From the NCBI GenBank assembly GCA_900544985.1, contig UQXK01000054.1:1-11232 (forward strand): a stretch of DNA of 11,232 nucleotides. The letters are read 5' to 3'. Below, piece after piece: positions 7,025-11,232 of the stretch. Under the pieces are notes generated by a model. That model saw only the letters and a list, made by a program, of their open reading frames with translations, was not told the origin of the DNA and did not search any database. Made by a program: the position numbers and the translations under genes. The stretch's first letter is position 1; each line of letters begins with the position of its first letter. Source of the DNA: an uncultured Eubacteriales bacterium (GTDB lineage Bacteria; Bacillota; Clostridia; Oscillospirales; CAG-272).

Positions 7025-7486
7025 ATGACCGGATATATGGCGGAAATGCGCAAGCTGGTGGGGCATAGAACAATAATTCAGTGCGCGGCAAGCGTAATTT
7101 GCATTGACGGCAATGGAAGAATTCTGTTAGGAAAAAGAAGCGATAATCACTTGTGGTGCTATTCCGGCGGAGCACTTGAAATTGATGAACGGGTCGAAGA
7201 ATGCGCAAAAAGAGAACTGAATGAAGAGATGGGTATCGTTGCAGACGCGTTAGAGTATTTTTGCGTGAACTCCGGACCGGAGGCTCATTACATTTACCCA
7301 AACGGAGATGAAGTATCTAACTTTGAGGTTGTATATTTATGTAGAGAATGGCATGGAATCCCGCATTCACAAGACGGAGAAATGGATGAACTCAGATTTT
7401 TTTCAATGGATGAAATCAATCTTGATGAAATTTCACCGCCCATACGTACTGTTATAGAGAAATATATTCAATTCTTTGGTGGATAA
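7025..7486 (+). CDS. Nudix hydrolase (MutT/NUDIX superfamily)
   Basis: Hydrolyses a nucleoside diphosphate linked to another group; the substrate cannot be read from the sequence. The 153 residues form one Nudix domain with a perfect box GX5EX7REUXEEXGU from Gly49 to Ile71: GALEIDE, then RELNEEMGI after seven residues. The preceding LGKRSDNHLWCYSGG strand region is typical of the fold. ATG at 7025 has AAAGGAG 6 bases upstream; a second ATG 12 bases on is less favoured. The gene has its own promoter and is bounded by the apeA terminator and an intergenic repeat. By my count its isoleucines use ATA in only 3 of 14 cases, unlike the ATA-rich prfA-to-transglycosylase genes, which hints at separate acquisition. 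Confidence 0.93.
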   Translation: MTGYMAEMRKLVGHRTIIQCAASVICIDGNGRILLGKRSDNHLWCYSGGALEIDERVEECAKRELNEEMGIVADALEYFCVNSGPEAHYIYPNGDEVSNFEVVYLCREWHGIPHSQDGEMDELRFFSMDEINLDEISPPIRTVIEKYIQFFGG

Positions 7487-7602
7487 ATTTCAATTTATCT
7501 TACATTTCATAAAGTATAGCCAACTATACTTCGATTACGAAGATAGCGGGCTATTTGTTTATCCACAGAAAAAATTCCTATGACAGGTATACTTTGCTGT
7601 GC
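7487..7602. other. Intergenic stretch after the Nudix gene with small hairpins
   Basis: No gene is seen. An 8-base stem pairs 7512-7519 with 7524-7531 (AAGTATAG/CTATACTT, loop CCAA). An alternative fold pairs ATAGCC (7516-7521) with GGCTAT (7549-7554), enclosing CTTCG/CGAAG. No T-run follows, so it is at best a weak terminator for the Nudix gene. An isolated TTATCCACA occurs at 7559-7567. Confidence 0.4.
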
Positions 7603-7758
7603 TTTTTGCGTGCATAATCAGTTGGGGCAATCCGCCGTGGGACTCGGACACAAAGGACTTTTCGTGAAAAGTCCTTTGGAATCTCAAAAGTTTCGCCAAA
7701 ATGAAGTGGAGTAGCCGAGGGAAGTTCTTTGGTTTACCTTTCTTTCAAGAAAGGTAAG
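7603..7758. repeat. Intergenic repeat, copy 1
   Basis: A ~156-bp unit matched by copy 2 at 7823-7979, perhaps three quarters identical by eye. It opens with TTTTTGCGTG and GTTGGGGC and closes with GAAAGGTAAG. Shared blocks include CGGACACAA, CTTTTCGTGAAAAG, AAAATGAAGTGG and AGTTCTTTGG. Two hairpins stand out: a 12-base stem at 7652-7663/7666-7677, extended by one C-G pair, and an 11-base stem at 7734-7744/7747-7757. The opening TTGGGGC hairpin of copy 2 is degraded here. No transposase or terminal target duplication is evident. Confidence 0.85.
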
Positions 7759-7768
7759 AAAAGGAGGT

Positions 7769-7785
7769 TTGGAACGCAGTTCCAA
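7769..7785. repeat. Small hairpin after repeat copy 1
   Basis: TTGGAAC (7769-7775) and GTTCCAA (7779-7785) form a perfect 7-base stem with a 3-base loop. It may be part of the repeat family, since a weaker GGAA/TTCC counterpart follows copy 2 inside the S1 gene. Confidence 0.55.
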
Positions 7786-7800
7786 CAATTTTGACAATAT

Positions 7801-7827
7801 AAAAACGCGGAGAACTCCGCGTTTTTT
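7801..7827. terminator. Bidirectional terminator-like hairpin between repeat copies
   Basis: A perfect 12-base stem pairs 7801-7812 with 7815-7826, GC core ACGCGGAG/CTCCGCGT, with A-run and T-run flanks. Six T follow on the plus strand and five T on the minus strand. It could stop transcripts from either side in this convergent gap between the Nudix and S1 genes. Confidence 0.72.
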
Positions 7828-7979
7828 GCGTGTATTTAATGTTGGGGCTATCCGCCCCAAACCCGGACACAAGAAACTTTTCGTGAAAAGTTTCTTGGAA
7901 CTTCAAAAGCTTTGCAAAAATGAAGTGGTGTGTTCGGGAGAAAGTTCTTTGGCTTACCTTTCTCCGAAAGAAAGGTAAG
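7823..7979. repeat. Intergenic repeat, copy 2
   Basis: Second copy of the unit at 7603-7758. It has three hairpins: TTGGGGC/GCCCCAA at 7842-7848/7854-7860, a 12-base stem at 7871-7882/7885-7896, and an 11-base stem at 7953-7963/7969-7979. In the middle stem, left-arm changes relative to copy 1 (AAAGGAC to AAGAAAC) are matched on the right arm (GTCCTTT to GTTTCTT), so pairing is kept. The last hairpin ends one base before the stop codon of the minus-strand S1 gene. Confidence 0.85.
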
Positions 7980-8930
7980 TCAGGAGACGGTGGAAAATTC
8001 CGTTGATATGACTCTCGGACATTCTTCGGGAGAGTATATCCACGAATCTATATGAGAGGAATTTATTTTATAATCAAAAGTTTTTTCCTTTGCCGACGGA
8101 GATGGAAAATGGTCCACTATAACGAGTTTGACTTTCATTTTTTCAGGGATAATGCTTTTTATGTAGACGGCGGCGACCGAGCCTATCTCTATACCTTCGC
8201 GGTATTCCGCAAGTCCGGCAAGGTTGGGGGAGAGTTCCACAAATATCCCGTATGATTCTATGCTTCTTACGATTCCGGAAACGGTTTCTCCTACATGGAA
8301 CATTTCTGCATTCTCTTTCCATGTTCCGAGCAACTCTTTGTGCGTCATATATATTCTGCCCGAATCGTAATCAATACTTTTTACGGCGGCTTTTATCGGC
8401 ATTCCTACGAAAAATCTGTCCTTGGGGTGAAGTATTCTTGAAACGGATATGCAGTCTATCGACATAAGCGAGACGATTCCGCATCCTATATCGACAAAAG
8501 CGCCGAACGGCTCCATATGTGTTACTGTTGCGTCTATTATATCTCCCGACATGAGAGTCATTAAATAGTTTTCCATGCATTCGCGTTGCGCCTCTTTACG
8601 TGAAAGGACTGCAACTTTTTCTCCGTTTATTTCGTCAAAGCCTATTATTTTAAAAGCGACCGCTTTTCCCACTCTTGTTATAACGGCGATGTCCTTTGCG
8701 ATTTCTCCCGTTTTGGAATATTCTGTTTCGGATTGCGGCATTATTCCGCGCATCGGACCGAGTTCGAAAAACAGCTCTTTCCCGTTTTCTCCGTCTCTGC
8801 AAAAAGAAGCGATACCTTCGAGGATTTTTCCGCTTGCGTTTGCACGTTCAAGCGATGATACAGATACCATATATTCGCGGTTTTCTGATGTTGCGATAAG
8901 TCTTCCTTCCGGTTTGTACATATTGTTCAT
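7980..8930 (-). CDS. Small ribosomal protein S1-like protein with three S1 domains
   Basis: A cytoplasmic RNA-binding protein, probably the short S1-type protein found in many Clostridia. It may help mRNA binding or RNA stability, but the exact role is not clear. The 316 residues hold a degenerate first S1 domain (about 34-111), a good second one (about 126-199, with MEPFGAFVDIGCG and a later GRIYMTHKELLG), a third (about 211-274, with IESYGIFVELSPNLAGL), and a C-terminal tail (about 280-316). E. coli S1 has six domains. ATG at 8930 follows GGAGG by 7 bases; an in-frame ATG nine bases later is less favoured. The gene is monocistronic, divergent from the glycosyltransferase gene, and ends directly at repeat copy 2. 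No clear promoter was found. Confidence 0.88.
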   Translation of the reverse strand: MNNMYKPEGRLIATSENREYMVSVSSLERANASGKILEGIASFCRDGENGKELFFELGPMRGIMPQSETEYSKTGEIAKDIAVITRVGKAVAFKIIGFDEINGEKVAVLSRKEAQRECMENYLMTLMSGDIIDATVTHMEPFGAFVDIGCGIVSLMSIDCISVSRILHPKDRFFVGMPIKAAVKSIDYDSGRIYMTHKELLGTWKENAEMFHVGETVSGIVRSIESYGIFVELSPNLAGLAEYREGIEIGSVAAVYIKSIIPEKMKVKLVIVDHFPSPSAKEKTFDYKINSSHIDSWIYSPEECPRVISTEFSTVS

Positions 8931-9068
8931 TGGAATTCCTCCGTTTTTTTCTTTTGATAAATCATATTCGTTTCGTGGTGTCTTTATTACGGTTTACATG
9001 ATTTTTTATTTGATTTTACGCCAATAATCAAAACAGGATTATGTAATACTGTTTTTTTACTTTATTTG

Positions 9069-9077
9069 TGCTATAAT
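9069..9077 (+). promoter_or_regulatory. Extended -10 promoter, distal, of the glycosyltransferase gene
   Basis: TGC followed by a perfect TATAAT (9072-9077) forms an extended -10 element. No good -35 box lies at the right distance, which extended -10 promoters tolerate. The predicted start near 9084 would give a ~107-base leader. Confidence 0.55.
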
Positions 9078-9135
9078 AGAAGAAAAACAGCGGCAGAATG
9101 ACGCAGAACAAAAATTTTAATTTTGTTTATTTCAA

Positions 9136-9144
9136 TGTTATAAT
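9136..9144 (+). promoter_or_regulatory. Extended -10 promoter, proximal, of the glycosyltransferase gene
   Basis: TGT followed by a perfect TATAAT (9139-9144), again an extended -10. The -35 position holds a poor TTTAAT (9116-9121). The predicted start near 9151 would leave a leader of about 40 bases with the AGGAG site at 9177-9181. Confidence 0.5.
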
Positions 9145-9190
9145 AAAAAAAGAAAAGATTTGTACAATAAATATATAGGAGAGCGGCGCT

Positions 9191-10387
9191 TTGAAAAAAA
9201 GAATGCTTATTATCGGTATCCGCATGAACGCGGCGGGGACCGAAAAATCCTTTTTATCATTTTCCAAATATATAGATTATGAAAAATATGATGTGGAACT
9301 TCTGCTTGCGTCAAAGACGGGGGAGTTTCTGAAATTTGTTCCTCCTCAGATAAAAATAACGGATATGGGAAAATGGAGTTGGATATTCGATATAACGAAA
9401 GATAATGCGGCGGCTCTTATAACAAAAAATGTGATAAAGAAAAATCCTTTTTTTGCATTTTCTCTTGTCCCTTATATAATAAAAATGAAGAGAGGCGGTG
9501 TTTCGCGCTTATATGCCGCGAATAGACTTTGGGTGAAACTCATGAAAAAAATGCCTGTTCGCGAAGAAGAGTATGACATCGCGCTTGCGTATTGGGGAGA
9601 CCATACCATGTTTTATATGTTGGACAAGGTGAATGCGAAGAAAAAAATATCTTGGCTTCATTTTGATTATGACGAGCCGCCGCGCGAAGACGCTCTTTAT
9701 TTACCTTACTTTGAGAAAAATGACAAAATCGTTACCGTGTCAAACGAAATAAAAAATTCAGTTATAAAAAAGTTCCCGTCGTTGGAATCCAAAACGGTCG
9801 TTATCGAAAATGTTATCGATGAAGATGATATAAAGCGCAAGGCTAAGGAAGAGACTGATTTTGCCTGTGATTTTGACGGTATCAAAATTTTGAGTGTCGG
9901 CAGACTGTGCGAACAAAAAGGATTTGATTTGGCAATACCCGCCGTAGCAAGGCTTTTTCGCGAGGGAGAAAATGTGCGGTATTATATAATAGGAGAGGGA
10001 AGCGGAGAATATAAGCAGAAGCTACTTGATACAGCGCGCGAAAACGGAGCAGAGGACTGCGTTCGTTTTTTGCCGCGAACCGACAATCCGTATAAATATA
10101 TGGCTCGTTGCGATATATATTTGCAGCCGTCCCGTCATGAGGGAAAACCTATTTCCGTTGAGGAGGCAAAGGTCCTGTGCTTGCCGATATGCGTAACGGA
10201 ATATAAATCGGCGCGCGAACAGCTCGGAGACGGAAGTCTCGGATTTATATGCGAGATATCGGAAGAGGGAATCTATAACGGATTAAAAACGATTTTGCAC
10301 GATAAAGAAAAAATAGAAGGATACAAATCCGCTCTATCGAAAATTGCAAAAAGAGAGAATAACGATATCTTTGAGAGGTTGGACTGA
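9191..10387 (+). CDS. GT4-type glycosyltransferase
   Basis: Probably transfers a sugar from a nucleotide donor to a surface polysaccharide or lipid; donor and acceptor are unknown. The 398 residues fit a two-domain GT-B fold. The N-terminal acceptor half starts MLIIGIRMNAAGTEKS. The donor half includes ILSVGRLCEQKGFDLAI (233-249) and the EX7E motif with Glu317 and Glu325 in SRHEGKPISVEEAKVL, as in GT4 enzymes. The start is TTG at 9191 because AGGAG lies 9 bases upstream; the ATG 12 bases later would be 21 bases away. No signal peptide is seen. Its stop overlaps the start of the next gene (TGATG), implying translational coupling. Confidence 0.9.
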   Translation: MKKRMLIIGIRMNAAGTEKSFLSFSKYIDYEKYDVELLLASKTGEFLKFVPPQIKITDMGKWSWIFDITKDNAAALITKNVIKKNPFFAFSLVPYIIKMKRGGVSRLYAANRLWVKLMKKMPVREEEYDIALAYWGDHTMFYMLDKVNAKKKISWLHFDYDEPPREDALYLPYFEKNDKIVTVSNEIKNSVIKKFPSLESKTVVIENVIDEDDIKRKAKEETDFACDFDGIKILSVGRLCEQKGFDLAIPAVARLFREGENVRYYIIGEGSGEYKQKLLDTARENGAEDCVRFLPRTDNPYKYMARCDIYLQPSRHEGKPISVEEAKVLCLPICVTEYKSAREQLGDGSLGFICEISEEGIYNGLKTILHDKEKIEGYKSALSKIAKRENNDIFERLD

Positions 10388-11040
10388 TGTTTAACGGTTT
10401 TAACGAAAAAACGATTTCTGTTTTGGACAGCCTGAAATTCAACAACAGTAAATCTTACTATAATAATATTAAAGAAGAGTATGCGGAGAACGTAATAAAA
10501 CCGCTTAAACTTTTAAACGAAGAACTCATAGGTGTGCTCGGCGAAATCGACGGCGATCTGATACTTAATACCCGGTATTGTGTTTCTTCTCCTTTTTCCG
10601 ATGCGCGTTTTAACAAATCGAAACCGTTAAAAGAATATGTTTATTTGCGTTACAGAGTAAATCCGCAAAAAAGTTGTAATGTACTCGGATATTTTTTTGA
10701 TGCTTCTCCCGAGGGAATGAAATACGGGCTCAAAGTGTATAAAGCTTCTCACAGAGAAATCTGCGACATAGGCGACCTTCTTCTTTGTGAGAATACAGAG
10801 CTTCTGAATGTTCTTGAAGGGAAAGGCTATTCTCTTGTGATGGGAGGCGCTTCCGAGCATGAAGAACGGTTTGAAAAAATAAATCTTGAAAAAGAATGGG
10901 TTTCCCGGAACGAATTTATGCTTTATAAACGCTCAAAAATAGAAGATATTTTTTTCAAAAGAGAATTATTTGAGAAAATCAAAGGAGACTTTTTCGAACT
11001 TAGCGATGTGTATTTTATTTTAAAAGAGACTTTGATTTAA
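10387..11040 (+). CDS. DUF2461 family protein
   Basis: Function unknown. The 217 residues match the DUF2461 pattern and usual length: an N-terminal FNGFNEKTISVLDSLKFNN with the NNxxYY segment (19-25) followed by a KEEY helix, then a SDARFNKSKPL block (71-81) corresponding to the family's conserved RDTRFSKDK-like region, and a YFFDASPEGMKYGLKVY strand-rich part (102-118). No membrane segment or signal is visible, so it is probably cytoplasmic. The ATG overlaps the glycosyltransferase stop by one base, with GAGAGG about 8 bases upstream, so the genes are coupled. A shared pathway is not established. No clear terminator follows before the rRNA promoter. Confidence 0.82.
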   Translation: MFNGFNEKTISVLDSLKFNNSKSYYNNIKEEYAENVIKPLKLLNEELIGVLGEIDGDLILNTRYCVSSPFSDARFNKSKPLKEYVYLRYRVNPQKSCNVLGYFFDASPEGMKYGLKVYKASHREICDIGDLLLCENTELLNVLEGKGYSLVMGGASEHEERFEKINLEKEWVSRNEFMLYKRSKIEDIFFKRELFEKIKGDFFELSDVYFILKETLI

Positions 11041-11159
11041 AATATAGAATTACTTTACTTATTGAAAAGATATATAGACTCATGATTTGAATCGTTTAGA
11101 TACAAAAACGGCTGATTTATAAAATATTCAAAAATTCTAAAAAAACTCACAAAAAGGTA
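11041..11159 (+). promoter_or_regulatory. A/T-rich stretch with candidate UP element before the rRNA promoter
   Basis: No gene is seen after the DUF2461 stop. The last ~40 bases before the -35 box contain phased A-tracts (AAAAATTC, TAAAAAAACTC, CAAAAAGG), the composition of an RNA polymerase alpha-subunit UP element. No convincing terminator separates it from the upstream operon. Confidence 0.45.
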
Positions 11160-11188
11160 TTGACAAAGGGAGGGATGTATGATAGAAT
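11160..11188 (+). promoter_or_regulatory. Probable ribosomal RNA operon promoter
   Basis: A perfect TTGACA (11160-11165), a 17-base spacer and TAGAAT (11183-11188) preceded by TGA as an extended -10. The region after the -10 box turns G/C-rich (TCGAGCGC), as expected for a growth-rate-controlled discriminator. The predicted start is near 11195. The following leader supports an rRNA assignment. Confidence 0.78.
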
Positions 11189-11194
11189 AATCGA

Positions 11195-11232
11195 GCGCTG
11201 TTGAGGAAACGGTGCGAGACGGTCCTTGAAAA
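11195..11232 (+). other. 5' part of a probable rRNA operon leader, cut by the window end
   Basis: The last bases, GGTCCTTGAAAA (11221-11232), resemble the boxA-like antitermination motif that precedes 16S rRNA in clostridial operons (CCTTGAAAACTGAAC-like). With the strong promoter just upstream, 16S rRNA probably begins a short distance to the right. No mature rRNA sequence is visible, so this is an inference. Confidence 0.65.

Larger units (their letters stand above)
8931..9190. other. Divergent intergenic region S1 gene / glycosyltransferase gene
   Basis: This A/T-rich region must hold the promoters of two divergent genes. The glycosyltransferase side has two extended -10 boxes, listed separately. 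On the minus strand the best candidate for the S1 gene is TTGATT (9031-9026) with TAAAAA (9008-9003) at 17 bases, which is weak. No further gene is seen. Confidence 0.5.

Noticed and set aside
7559..7567. Perfect DnaA-box match TTATCCACA
   Set aside because: A single copy with no cluster, no A/T-rich unwinding region and no dnaA or dnaN nearby. One chance match in 11 kb is not surprising.
7769..7978. Plus-strand open frame of 69 codons across the repeats
   Set aside because: It runs through three hairpins and a terminator-like stem, has no fitting domain, and its sequence is dictated by the repeat. Repeat-derived frames of this kind are common false genes. The minus-strand frame at 7684-7872 was rejected for the same reason.
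7603..7979. Insertion sequence or CRISPR array
   Set aside because: There are only two diverged copies, no transposase, no terminal inverted repeats enclosing a gene, and no short regular repeat-spacer pattern.

Overview
The window reads as chromosomal core-gene DNA from a member of the Clostridia (Firmicutes/Bacillota), probably an uncultured gut-type lineage near the Oscillospirales. The signs are strong AGGAG-type ribosome binding sites, near-consensus sigma-A promoters, heavy use of the isoleucine codon ATA in several genes, and family members typical of that class. The genus cannot be fixed from this sequence. No prophage, CRISPR array, transposase or complete RNA gene was found.

Left part (1-1069, minus strand): the ribosomal protein operon rplM-rpsI (uL13, uS9). 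It has a consensus promoter, a leader hairpin in the position of the L13 autoregulatory leader, and a perfect palindromic terminator. Its promoter lies opposite the prfA promoter across a ~220 bp gap.

Centre (1288-6967, plus strand): a housekeeping run with prfA (release factor 1), a Sua5/YwlC threonylcarbamoyl-AMP synthase overlapping prfA by 20 bp, coaE (last step of CoA synthesis), a membrane-anchored protein with two lytic transglycosylase domains in tandem, and an M18 aminopeptidase with its own promoter region and a strong terminator. The first two act in translation termination and tRNA t6A modification. The last two act in wall remodelling and peptide turnover.

Right of centre (6958-7979): a Nudix hydrolase with its own promoter, then about 490 bp without a believable gene. 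That stretch holds two diverged copies of a ~156 bp repeat. Each copy carries hairpins, and the stem of one hairpin has changed on both sides between copies. A bidirectional terminator-like hairpin lies between the copies. The second copy abuts the 3' end of a minus-strand gene for a small S1-domain RNA-binding protein (7980-8930).

Right end (9069-11232, plus strand): a GT4-type glycosyltransferase gene (TTG start, two possible extended -10 promoters) overlaps a DUF2461-family gene by one base. The window ends in what looks like a ribosomal RNA operon promoter and leader: an A/T-rich upstream element, TTGACA-17-TAGAAT with extended -10, and a boxA-like CCTTGAAAA at the last bases. 16S rRNA probably starts just outside the window.

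Most of the window is ordinary. The points most worth checking are the tandem transglycosylase with a divergent second active site, the covarying repeat pair and its contact with the S1 gene, the inverted repeat over the aminopeptidase promoter, and the rRNA leader at the edge. I did not find a convincing new multi-gene system.
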